A stretch of DNA of 64,000 bases from Tipula vernalis (taxonomy: Eukaryota; Arthropoda; Insecta; Diptera; Tipulidae): the NCBI GenBank assembly GCA_958295665.1, contig OY282560.1, positions 101,347,930 to 101,411,929 on the forward strand, written 5' to 3'. Positions 13,690 through 24,700 of this stretch are shown piece by piece. The notes below the pieces were generated by a model. The model was not told the DNA's origin, did not search any database, and saw only the letters and a program-made list of their open reading frames with translations. The translations under genes and the position numbers were made by a program. Numbering within the stretch: position 1 is the first letter of the stretch; each line of letters opens with the position of its first letter.

Positions 13690-14953
13690 TCATCATTATC
13701 TCAGTTTTCAATTGCGCATCTAATAAGATCTACTATGTGCCTTTCCATTGTGAACGTTTCCCGTCTTAGGTATATGAATATATCCTTCAAGTTAGTCCAT
13801 TTGTTAGGAATGTGAGATAGTTCTAGGCTACTTTTGAAAATCACTTCAAACCAAGAAATGGTTAAGTCAATAGGTCTGTTATAATATAGTCTGTTCGATA
13901 TCCGCAAGGATAATACCATCAAGTCCGGGTAACTTATCAAATTATGTTTAAACTATTTATCGCAAACAGAATTTTCTTTCAATTAATAATTTGACATGCG
14001 AGGCTTCTTGCCCTATTACCTTGTACAGTCTACAAGATCAATTCTTGACACTTCCTAATTCATATTTGAATGTTTTGAGGACTTTCTTATAGTAGTCTCA
14101 GACCACAGCAGCTCTTGCTTTCCTTGCTTTTTTAAAGAGTCTCTTTCAATTTTCATTGGTTTGTTGAATCTTCTAACACCACCAAAATAGCCGAGATTGA
14201 CCCATACGCCAAGTAGAGGACTAAGAGGAATAGGGCCTATCATTGCTTTAATAGAATCGTTGGACAATTTCTGGAAATTTTGGCGCCGGGACTGGAAGTG
14301 AATTACCCGGAATAGTTCTAAAGGTGTCCTAATCGAGTTTTAGGATATATCATGTCCATTTCAAATTAAAGATAATAACGGTAAGAAGGAAGGTCTTCCG
14401 GAAGCTTCGTTTATAATAGACTATTCATCATAAAGTTTGAAACAAGGGATACAATACCTCTAGTCCGTTCTTAGATATAAAAGACAGTTTGTTGCTTATG
14501 TTGCTTATATGGAGGTTAGTACATAAAATGTAATCAAGAAGTAACTCGTGCTCATTTAAATTGCTAATTCCCCAGATTATGTGATGAAAATTTGCATCGC
14601 TTCTATAATTAGATTGACCAATGGAATGTTAACCTTCATATGCCGGGTAAACTGATATTAACCAGAGGTTATGTTTGTCGACCTCAATTCTAACCGCTGC
14701 TACATCTCCATTGTTGTAATTTGAAAGCAGAAAACAGCATAGATTATTTTTAAAAAGAATACACGACTAAATCTAACCTTACTTTTTTCACGAGCATTAA
14801 TCTAAACTTGGGAGTCTTGAGCCCAAGGTCACCGGTCTCCAGTGACGGTTCTGGGATCAAGACAACATCTGTCACTTCTTTCAAAATTTTGAGTAGGAGA
14901 ACGGTTGGTGCTACCTTACAGTGATAGAGGTTGATGTGAAGAAATCGTAGCAT
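13690..14953 (-). pseudogene. R1-clade LINE ORF2 remnant (endonuclease start and RT fragment)
   Basis: On the minus strand the frame starting at 14,953 opens MLRFLHINLYHCKVA, followed by LLLKI and VVLIPEP. This is the typical start of the apurinic-like endonuclease of R1-clade LINE ORF2 (usual form LQxNLxHxKxA ... LIQEP). Further down, a linker-like fragment lies at 14,267-14,055. Then 13,940-13,701 contains FEVIFKSSLELSHIPNKW, KDIFIY and TMERHIVDLI, which fit the RT segment LFxASLxxGxIPxxWxxxxVxFIPK ... LKTMERLVD. Stops and frameshifts separate the pieces, and large parts of both domains are missing. No 3' end or poly(A) was found. The family call rests on the endonuclease start and RT block together. 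Confidence 0.65.
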
Positions 14954-15779
14954 TCTTGGCTGTCCGCGTCCTCAGGACGCTCAGATGAGCTTATGCGTGC
15001 CTCAACCGACTTCAGCGCCTCTACCCCGTCCGTATCTTTAAGCAGCATTTCAAAAATGCATTTCAAAAAGGTTCTGAAGGAACTCACTCTCAGACCCTCG
15101 GTCTAGAAAGGTGATCTCTTCTCTAGCAATAACACCAAGGCTGTCTTCAGGCTTTACCTCCCAAGTCTCTCTATTGCCTGCTTATAGAGGAGCAAAGATC
15201 TCTTATCCGACATAGGCAGTGAGTTTAACTTAATTCCTCTACCAAGCCCCATCTATCGTTTTACATCTTGTTTTCCGGCAAAATATTATTAACCTTTGCT
15301 AGAGCCCTCCAGCAATTTGGTTCGGCTGCATTTTTGATTGCTCAGGCTTGGTGACCCAAGTTAGAATCCCTCAAGGAACTTCACACCTGACCACCGAAAT
15401 TGTAACATAAAGTGCATCGAGTTTAAACTTTTTTGTATATCCTGCTGGAACTTTGTATTTGTGAACACATTCTATTATTTTTTACAGCTATCTTGTTATA
15501 TAAATATTTCAACTAATTAGATTAACAATCACGTGTAAAATCATCCACAAACAGCGTACATATGCGTAGGTTACATTACACGCAAAACATAATTTAAAAA
15601 TCATCATCACAACACATTTACCTCCATCACAAAATGTAATTATTTAACTCACCTCTTCTTGCAATCCCTTCCACTTGTACGTATGTAATGTATACATTAT
15701 GAACAACAATAAACATGTCTACTAAAATATTTAACAATCAAAACAAAGCAAATTTTCTTCAAACGGTAGTTAAATTTTC
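14954..15779. other. Non-coding; possible eroded LINE 5' region
   Basis: This stretch lies just upstream of the LINE ORF2 start on the minus strand, is less AT-rich than the surroundings, and may hold decayed ORF1. I could not identify CCHC knuckles or any other motif, so this is position-based inference only. Confidence 0.35.
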
Positions 15780-16080
15780 CTCCTTTTCGCTTTTCAAAAT
15801 CCCGCGTTTTAAAATCCCACTTTTCATAATCCCATTGCTCAAAATCCTGCTTTTAACCGAAAATATTTTTATTAATTCGGGCGCGCGCCCGAATTAATAA
15901 AAATATTTTTGGTTAAAAGCAGGATTTTGGGCAATGGGATTTTGAAAAGTGGGATTTTGAAACGCGGGATTTTGAAAAGCGGGATTTTCAAAAGGCGGGA
16001 TTTTCAAAAGGCAGGATTTTCAAAATCGGGATTTTGATTTCGGGATTTTGAAGGCGGGATTTTGAAAAGCGGGCAAACTT
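15780..16080. repeat. Large spacer-free palindrome of CCCGC minisatellite
   Basis: The sequence is an inverted repeat centred between 15,884 and 15,885 in GGGCGCGCGCCC. About 100 bp on each side pair: the left arm has AAAATCCCGCG, CCCAC and CCCATTGC units and the right arm has their reverse complements in mirrored order. The 30 bp next to the centre on each side differ by a single base. Right of 15,984 the GCGGGATTTT units continue without a left partner. Confidence 0.95.
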
Positions 16081-16270
16081 ACCTTCCCCTAATCTTCGAT
16101 GACATATTATAAACCGCCCCTTCTGGTGAAGTAAAATTTTAATTTAAAGTAAAATAAAAATCAAAACCGGAATTTTTATTTTTGCGGAACTGGGGTTTTT
16201 AAAGCGGGATTATTTTTGGGTGCGATTTTAATTAAGCGGGATTTTAAAATGCGGTATATTGTCGTTACAA
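16081..16270 (+). repeat. Diverged GCGGGATTTT units (right arm end)
   Basis: Spaced and degenerate GCGGGATT units continue to about 16,270. They end in AAAATGCGGTATATTGTCG, which mirrors the left edge near 13,311. Confidence 0.6.
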
Positions 16271-16384
16271 TCCCGTTGTAACCATCACTATCTTCGATGT
16301 TCGATTTTAATGGGTATACATCTTTAAATCAAGGGAACATTGCACCAATTGTGCAACAAGTAGATTTTGAAATTTTCATAGGCT

Positions 16385-16625
16385 TGTACCCTTAGGATTT
16401 TGCATCTTCGGGATTTAGTATCCTCAGGACTTTGTGTCCTCGGGATTTTGAACCCTCGGGATTTTGTATCCTCGGGATTTTGTACCCTCGGGATTTTGTA
16501 CCGTCGGGATTTTGTACCCTCAGGATCTTGTACCGTCGGGATTTTGTATCGTCGGGATTTTGTATCCTCGGGATTATGTATCCTCGGGATTTTGTATCCT
16601 CGGGATTTTGTACTCTCGGGAATTT
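16385..16625 (+). repeat. CGGGATTTTGTACCCT 16 bp minisatellite
   Basis: About 15 tandem units of 16 bp with consensus CGGGATTTTGTATCCT. Because the unit is 16 bp, all three plus-strand frames stay open, which explains the three overlapping ORFs rich in RDF/SSGF/LGIL. These are not genes. The orientation is opposite to the related tract at 12,695-12,782. Confidence 0.95.
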
Positions 16626-17040
16626 TTGAAATTATACATTTTTAAGTTTAAGCTGATCGTACACACGATGTGTTTCATCGGCAAGTAACTGGCCGGATAA
16701 ATTCGGAATATTTATGTAAAATTATCGCAAAAAATCCTTTAAAGTGGGGGGGTCTTACTCTAAAACTTTGCAAGTTATTACGTTTTCAATTTATTGAGTA
16801 ATGTTGGTGACCCCTTTTCAAATTTTTCACCATATCTCCGAAGTTATGGGCTCGATTTTAATTCTGTTTGCGATTTTTGAAAGCTGATGAGTCACTTTAT
16901 TGGTTAGCTGTTTAAAGAATGTAAAAAAAATTATGGGACTTAAAAAAACCTCTACTGTATAAAAAAATGAACCAAAAGAGAAAAAAAAACAAATCGTTCG
17001 ACTTGTTAGCTCCGGTGCACTCATATACACCAAAATTTGG
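16626..17040. other. Non-coding DNA
   Basis: No gene or repeat was recognised between the minisatellite and the protein fragment that follows. Confidence 0.5.
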
Positions 17041-17043
17041 ATC

Positions 17044-17588
17044 AAAGTGCCTTTGGCAGTAGGTGCACGGATTAATGACTTGCAATTTTGGAAGAGATTA
17101 AAATTATACGAAGCCATTGATTCGATAATCGGTGCAGCAGCAAGGGATGTCTCCGATCGTCACTTGTGGTGCTTGTCTGATGAGCTAGTTACCTTTGCCT
17201 TGTTTTCCGACAAACAAGAATGGATGTTGACGGCAATTCTCGTTTTGTACGAGGTGACTCTGCTAAACTATCGACGCAAGCCACATTAGAAGAATTTGCA
17301 TCGCAAAGAACACTGAATACGCTCTCAGTTCTAGACATCAATCATCCTGAGACTTGGGGTGATAATGTTGATTACCTTCAAGGCAAAAGTTGCATAAGAA
17401 ATTTCCGTTATGTGTAGTAAGTAATGACACTGCGGAAAGGAGTGTAACATTATTTGAAATTAAATTACGATACTCATTAAGAATGAGGAAGAAACACAAT
17501 TTTTACTTCAGGTCATTGAACAGAATATAAAGATTGTTTCTACTGAAACATCCAAAAAAGTGCTAACGACCTTAGTCTTAGGTTAAGA
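17044..17588 (+). pseudogene. Fragment of an unnamed arthropod protein family (RHLWxL ... NDTAER)
   Basis: Three frames in order give one recognisable protein trace: LYEAIDSIIGAAARDVSDRH followed by LWCLSDELVTFALFSD, then LNTLSVLDI ... ETWGDNVDY, then VSNDTAERSVTLF, then NEEETQFLLQVIEQ, ending at a natural-looking stop near 17,586. From memory, the combination RHLWYLSEELV, NDTAERGV and EExxQFLLQVV marks an uncharacterised family found in many copies in insects and other invertebrates, probably element-borne; I know no function. Frameshifts lie near 17,220 and 17,415, a stop follows RNFRYV, and the 5' part is missing. An AATAAA lies about 70 bp downstream. Confidence 0.55.
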
Positions 17589-17910
17589 AGTGGAGGGGAT
17601 GAGGATTTCATTGTCGCTTTGTTTATAACATTTTGTGTGTGTTTAAATACTTTTTTTGAATAAAAAAACTTACTTTTGATACATAGTTTATGTTTTTTAC
17701 TTAATCTCCTGACTAGTTCTTACTAAGGATTTTTTCATAAAATTGAGATACTTGAGTCGATGAACACCCTCTTGTAAATAAAGATAGGAGGTTCAAATTG
17801 TGAACACATAACAGAAATGGTAGGTGTAACAAAAGAGGGGGTGGCGTGACTTCTATTTGAAATATTTTTTTCGCCGTATAAGCATGGACCACCCTAATAT
17901 ACATGTATGT
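17589..17910. other. Non-coding DNA
   Basis: No gene was recognised in this short stretch. It contains AATAAA near 17,659, possibly the old polyadenylation signal of the preceding fragment. Confidence 0.45.
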
Positions 17911-17912
17911 AT

Positions 17913-17916
<4 letters not shown>

Positions 17917-17977
<61 letters not shown>
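17917..17977. repeat. (TA)n microsatellite
   Basis: About 30 uninterrupted TA dinucleotides. The minus-strand ORF through it (IYIYIY) is an artefact. It abuts the left end of the MITE that follows. Confidence 0.98.
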
Positions 17978-17979
<2 letters not shown>

Positions 17980-18218
17980 TGTGGCCATAAGGCATAATGG
18001 CATATGTCGAGTTATTCCATTTTACGTTTTATTTCAAATTTGAAATCTCCGTAATCGATTTCATATCATATAATTTTTTGTAATATTCCGGCAACTACAA
18101 ATAACCGTAATAAGCGTTTACAAAAACCAGAATTTTAAAAGCTCATACGATTTTGAGTAACTCTTCCTGAAAAATGCGAATTTTAGGCTTATGCCGTTTT
18201 GCCTTGTTGCCACAGAAT
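17976..18218 (+). mobile_element. MITE, copy 1 (243 bp)
   Basis: The ends are inverted repeats: ATTCTGTGGCCATAAGGCAT on the left and, reverse-complemented, ATTCTGTGGCAACAAGGCAA on the right. The interior contains TTTCATATCATAT and TTTTTTGTAATATTCC, shared with the segment at 47,046-47,257. It has no coding capacity. Flanking TA on both sides would fit a TA target site, but the left flank is a TA microsatellite, so this is not diagnostic. Confidence 0.8.
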
Positions 18219-21200
18219 TATATAATTATTCGGCCAGAAATGACAAGAAATGTTTTGGAACACTACTCGTACTAAGGGTATTATGGTCGATACCATAAGT
18301 CAAAAATTAGATTTGCCAATTCTGATTTTCCATACAAAACCAACTCAGATTATCTCAACACCAAATGGAAGAATCTTTTGGGCCATAACGTTTGGGCTGG
18401 AGACCGATTTTTTTAATAAAATATTTAAATTGTGTTGAAATTTTTATTTTTCTATTGCAAAATGGCGAACAAAGCCAAATGGACCTGATACCTAATTTAC
18501 AATTGAACACTGCTTAATAAATTACAAATCATTTCACTTGCACTAAATTGAATACCGCCTGTTTTATTTAAATCTACATAAGTTCTAATTAGTACAAATT
18601 AAGGCCACAAACACAGCAATATCGTTCGAAATGCACATGTCAATAAAATAAAAAAAATAAAAAAAACAAAAACAAATTACAAACGGCATTTGTAGAAAAA
18701 ATGGCGTCGCATTATTTTTATTTTAAATTTTGTTTTTATTTACACCATTATTATTAAACTTTCTCCTATGTTGTGCGTGAATTTTTTTCTTTTTTTAATT
18801 TAATTTTTATTAATACAGTAGAGACCTATTAAACACTTCAAATATGTGCATTAAATAAATTTATGATAATTATGATCGAATTCCAATTGCGTCCAAAGCA
18901 AATAAACAAACGAACAAAAAAAAAAGAAACTCGGAAAATTAATATTAATATTACTTAATATTGTAATAACAATAATAAAATTATAATTGACACACACACA
19001 CATGTGTGTCTGTATGCCCCACTACATATACATACACACACATTTTTCACCCAAGGTAATCTACTAACTTATAACAATAATTATACATATTTTGTTTAAT
19101 AACCATAAATTGTTTATTAATAATTTGCAATGGTAAATCGCAATATGGTAAATGGCAACTGCGGGGTCTGAACAAAATGGCGTACATTTTTTTTTTTTTT
19201 TTTTTATGTAATCATATACAATATACAAAATTTGTTTACACGTATTTTGGTTCGTTTTCTATCAAATAAAAATTGATGAACTGGAAAAACAAAAAAAATC
19301 AATTTATGTCAAGTTTTTTTGTAAGTTCGATAGTTTTAATTTTAGTTTTGTCAAGATTTTATTTTGCATGCATAAATTATTCATTCATCTGTTGTTTATA
19401 CGAATACATATTTTTAGTTTAAGAAACGAGAGAAGGAGGAGGAGGAGGAGGTGGAGGAGGAGGCGAATGAAACGAAACGAAATAAAATTAAAAAAAAAAA
19501 AAAAAAAAAAAAATCAGTAAGTGGAAATTAAATATTATGTTTAATTTGTAATTTGATATAATTTAGTTTGTTGTGTTTTATGTCTCATAAAATTTTGCAA
19601 TACACATTATATATGATTCATGTACAGAGTACGAGTTTATAATTTATAAAATAAATTATAACCTACTATGTATAAGACTAATTCTCGCATTATTTATTTA
19701 CAAGAAAAACAATTAGTAATGTATGTATGTAAGAAGAGGCCAGGGATGGATTTGAAATCAGCATTAATTGTGTACCATAAATATACAACAGGTAGTAAAT
19801 TGCCATTAATATTTCGTCACATTATGACATCTACATGGAAAATTACAAAAAAATATTTTTTTTTTTTAAATAATTTGCTTTTTGCTACTTTTTTTCATTA
19901 TTTACTTTATTTTTATATATTTTTTGTTAATTTAAACAAGAAATATTGTTTGATGTCTTATTATTATTTTTTATTTTTTATTTTTTATTTTCTTAAAAGT
20001 AAACATTTTTAACTTCTTAAGAAACCAATTTAAGAGAAGTTCGAATGTAAAAAAAAAAAAAAACATTATCTGGTTTTTCTTTTAAAAAGAATTGTAATTT
20101 TAAATATTTTTTGAAGGAGATAGAGTATAATTTAAGTAGTTGAGTGATTATACTCGTATAGATTAGACAACAGTCTGCGGGATAGAAAAACCTTAAATTT
20201 GTTTATATTAACATTACTTACATATGGATACGCATAAATCCATTTCGCTGTTGTAAACACAGAAGAAAAAAAAAATATTCAACCTTGCCAGAAATGACAA
20301 AGGTCAATAATAATGTAGAGGTTTTGCATATGGCGGCGGTCGTCTATCCAAACAAGTGCATTTATTTCACACACAACTTACGATCTTATAATTCACACTT
20401 TATCCATACCAGCATACATACATTATATAGAGATGTATGCATACTCGTATAATATACATTCGAATAATAAATAATCCGTGATATAAATGATTTGCAAACC
20501 AATTTTTATTTTTTTTTATATTTTCCATCGATCGTTTCTTATTTAATATGTACTATACGAGTATGTATAGATAGAAGTATAACAAAAAAGGCCAAGTGTT
20601 TTTTACTTTCATTATTTAATTTGAAAAAATAATATTTTCTTTAAAATCTCCAAATAAATATTCAGATCGATCGATCGTCTTTTGTTTTATTTAAATTTCT
20701 TATATAAAGATATATGTATATGTATATCTCTAATGATTTGTCGGCTACATAATATAATGCCAACTGTCTAAATACAGATTTTGACATCGAACGAATATTA
20801 TGTATATTGTACACGGTATCGCATCGATTTTTTAGAAAATAGGGGAAACATGTCTCATAAAACATATTAGTATTGAATGCAAAACGAAAAAAAAAACCGC
20901 AAATCAACATACAAGATCTCTTGAAATATATGAATCAAAATTCCAATTTAATTCGCTTTATTGGTGTTGTTTTCGTGATGAATTTTGATTACAAACATGA
21001 ATGAATCAGAACATCAAGTATAACTAAATGTTTCTATTTTGTTTTATTACTTTTCATTAACATGGTGTACATGTGTATGCCCCGTCACACCGCCACACCA
21101 GTAAAAACAATCAGACAGATTGATTACCATCTATGGAATATACTCATCGTTTTGAGTCATCGCCGCACTAACCAACAACCTATCATCACATTCATTGTCG

Positions 21201-21739
21201 CACCACTAAATAATATAAAAATGATGAGAGTTAAATTTATTGTTGCTGTAAGTTTTTTTTTTTTTCGTACATCTAAATATAGTAGCAAGTTTTGAAATAT
21301 TTGTTTACACACCACAGTACACCGCAAACACCATATGTAAACGATTAATTGGCGATCGAATCTCTATATTATAATTATTAAGGTCAGACGATTGCATATG
21401 ATCAAATCGTGCTTTTAAATTTTAATTATTGTATGCGATGATCTGTAGATTTACGATGGAAGTATACAATTTTGAAGATCGTTTATCTGAATCTGAAGTA
21501 TTTAATCGTACTATATACGATCATTAAGTCTCGAGAGATTGATGCGTATAAGGCAAAATTGTCGGAGGTTACGAAAGCTGTATAGACAAACATTTTTTGG
21601 TTTTATTGAAGGCGCACCTTTTAAAGCTTTATTCTAGCGATCGTGTTCTTATCTAAAATTGAAGAAATATTCTCAGACCGTCGGTTCCGTAACTAAGCTT
21701 TCGATTTAATTATGACCCATGATTTTTTATTCCGTTCCA
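18219..21739. other. AT-rich non-coding DNA with simple repeats
   Basis: Contains poly(A)/poly(T) tracts near 19,190, 19,490 and 20,050, a (GGA)n purine tract at about 19,434-19,465, and GATCGATCG near 20,665. No ORF here has a recognisable motif; the frame at 18,250-18,438 is open but unsupported. It may be intron or intergenic DNA. Confidence 0.5.
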
Positions 21740-24700
21740 TTTTAGTATGGACGCCGCTGAAGTAGATGCTTTAAGTTCCAACGAACACGAATTAATTATT
21801 TTGATTTCAAAATTAAACCATAAAGTATATAATTTAAATACTTTAATTTAACTAAAATATTCATGTTTTAGTCAATAAACTGAATTTATAGCTAAACTCG
21901 AAAAATTTAACTAATCCCTAGTCTGCTAATCATCTACCCTTGATATTTTTTCGAATTTTGTCACAGTATATCAACCTCAATTTTAGCTAATCGCTTGTTT
22001 TTGCATAGATAGTTAAACGAGTTTAGTTAAATCGGATTTATTAAACCGTATGGTAAACCGTACAAAAATAGTAGTATAATTTAAATAATCTAAGTTAATT
22101 AAAATTTTCACTTCTTAATCAGTAAACTAAATTATAGCTAAACTCGGAAAATTCACTACTCCCGTTAAACTAATCTAATTTGGTTTCATGACTTGTATAA
22201 ATTGCGTACTATTGTTAAATCATCAAAAACTAAATTATAATTTGAATACTGTAAGTTAATTAGAATTTTCATATTTTAGTCGCTAAACTAAATTTATAGC
22301 TAAACTCGAAAAATTCGCTTATCGCATTTAACTAATTCTTATAGTCTGTCAATCGTCTACCTTTGACACACTGCGATTTAATAAAACCGATTTATTGAAT
22401 TGTTCGAGTTTAGTTACAGTATGTCAATCTCAATTTTATCTAATCGCTTAGTTTTTGCATAGAATACTTAACCGAGTTTAGCTAAATCGGATTTATTAAA
22501 TCACAGTCTGTCTAGGGTATTAGGTTTAGAAACTTTGGTTACGTTTACATCGGTTTTATAAATTGCTTACTGTATATGGGTAAAATTTAAATAATTTAAG
22601 TTAATTAACATTTTCACATTTTAGTCACTAAACTAAATTACAGCTAAATTCGAAAAATCATTACTCGCGTTTAACTAATCCCTAGTCTGTCAATATTTTA
22701 GGGTTTAGAAACTTTAGTTACATCGGTTATTTAAATACTTTAAGTTATTTAGAATTTTCACATTTTAGTCACTAAACTAAATTACAGCTAAACTGGAAAA
22801 AATCACGTGACTACGTCTGGCTAATCGCTGGTCTGTTAATTGTGTAAAGTTTAGAAATTTTGATTACATCAATCGTACAAAGTGCATACTGTCAAATCAT
22901 AAAAAATAAATTGTAAGTAATTTAAATAATTAAAGCTAAATAATTTAAATTTGCTAATTTTCTATTTTAATCACTGAAATGGCTAAACTCGAAAAAATTA
23001 CTAACCGAGTTTAACTAATCTTTATAGCCTGTTAATCCTGTACGATTTAGAAACCTTGGTTATAAACTTTAATTTAAGTTAATTAGAATTTTAATGTTTT
23101 TGTCACTAAATTAAATTATATCTAAATTCGAAAAATTCACTGATCGCGTTTAACTAATCTTTATAGCCTGTCAATCTTGTATGATTTAGAAACCTTGGTT
23201 ACATGAGTTATTTAAATATTTTAATTTAATTAAATTTTCATGTTATAGTCACTAATCTAAATTATAGCTAAACTGGAAAAATTCACTAATCGCATTTAAC
23301 TAATCCCTATAGTTTGTACATCGTCTACCCTTGATACACTGCGATTTAATGAAACCGATTTATAGAATTTTTCGAGTTTAAACGCAGTACATCAACCTCA
23401 ATTTTAGCTAATTGCTATGTTTTTGCACAGAATACTTAAACGACTTTAACTAAATCCGATTTAATAAACCACAGTCTGTCTAGAGTATTAGGATTAAAAA
23501 CTTTGGTTTCATCAGTTGTGTAAGTTGCGTACCTATTGGTGAACACAAGAAATTCACTAATCGCATTTAGCTAATTCCTGGTCTGTCAATAGTATAAGGT
23601 TCAGAAACATTGGTAGATACTTTAAGTTAATTAGTATTTTCATATTTTACTTACTTTATTAAAATTATAACTAAACCCGAAAAATTCACATAAGTATCGC
23701 GATTAACTAATCGCTAGCCTATCAATGTTTTAAGGTTTAGAGACTGAAGTAACTATCAGTTGTATAAATTGTACACTGTGGTTAAACCACCAAAAAATAA
23801 ACACATTACACTTTAAATGCTTTAAGTTAATTGAGATTTTCGTATTTTAGTCACTAAATTAAATTATGGCTAAACTCAAAAAATTCACTAACCTCGTTTA
23901 ACTAATCTTTAGCCTGTTTAACTTGTACGGTATAGGATCCTTGGTTTCATCAGTTATTTAAATATATTACGTTAATAAAAATTTTTATATTTTAGTCCAT
24001 AAAATTTTCATATATAAGTCGATTTAGTTTCGAATTTAGTCACAGTATCTCAACATCAATTTTAGCTATTCGGTTTAGAACCTTTGGTTACATCGGTTTT
24101 ATAAATTGGGTGCTGTATATATGTAAACCGTACAAAAATAGTTATAATTTAAATAATCTAAGTTAATTAAAATTTTCAAATCTTAGTCACTATACTAAAT
24201 TATAGCAATAATTCGGAAAATTCACTACTCGCGTTTATCTAATCCCTACAATGTTAATCGTGTTCGGTTTATAAAATTTAGTTTCATGACTTGTATAAAT
24301 TGCGTACTTATAATTTAAATACTGTAAGTTAGTTAGAATTTTCATATTTTAGTCGCTAAACTAAATTTATAGCTAAACTCGAAAAATTCGCTTATCGCGA
24401 GATTAACCTAATTCCTAGTCTGTCAATCGTCTACCCTTTGACTACGGTTTAGTAAAACCGATTTAGTGAATTGTTCGAATTTAGTCACAGTATGTCAACC
24501 TCAATTTTATCTAATAGCTTAGTTTTTGCATAGAATACTTAAACGAGTTTAGCCAAATCGGATTTATTAAACCTCAGTATGTCTAGGGAATTAGGTTTAG
24601 AAACTTTGGTTACATTTACATCGGTTTTATAAATTGCTTACTGTATATGGGTAAAATTTAAATAATTTAAGTTAATTAACATTTTCACATTTTAGTCACT

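Larger units (their letters stand above)
13306..16270. mobile_element. Putative foldback-like composite with minisatellite arms
   Basis: Left-arm units read AAAATCCCGC and right-arm units read GCGGGATTTT, and the two extreme edges match as imperfect inverted repeats. The interior holds an R1-like LINE remnant. The architecture recalls Drosophila FB elements, which carry tandem-repeat arms. No transposase was seen and no target-site duplication was identified, so the element status is inference. Confidence 0.4.

Noticed and set aside
16400..16688. Three overlapping ORFs rich in RDF, SSGF and LGIL
   Set aside because: All three frames of a 16 bp minisatellite are open; this is translated repeat.
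17713..18003. Minus-strand ORF with an IYIYIY tract
   Set aside because: Read-through of the (TA)n microsatellite.
18250..18438. Plus-strand 62-codon ORF (MFWNTTRTKGIMVD)
   Set aside because: Looks mildly protein-like but I recognise no motif and there is no extension in other frames; not enough support.
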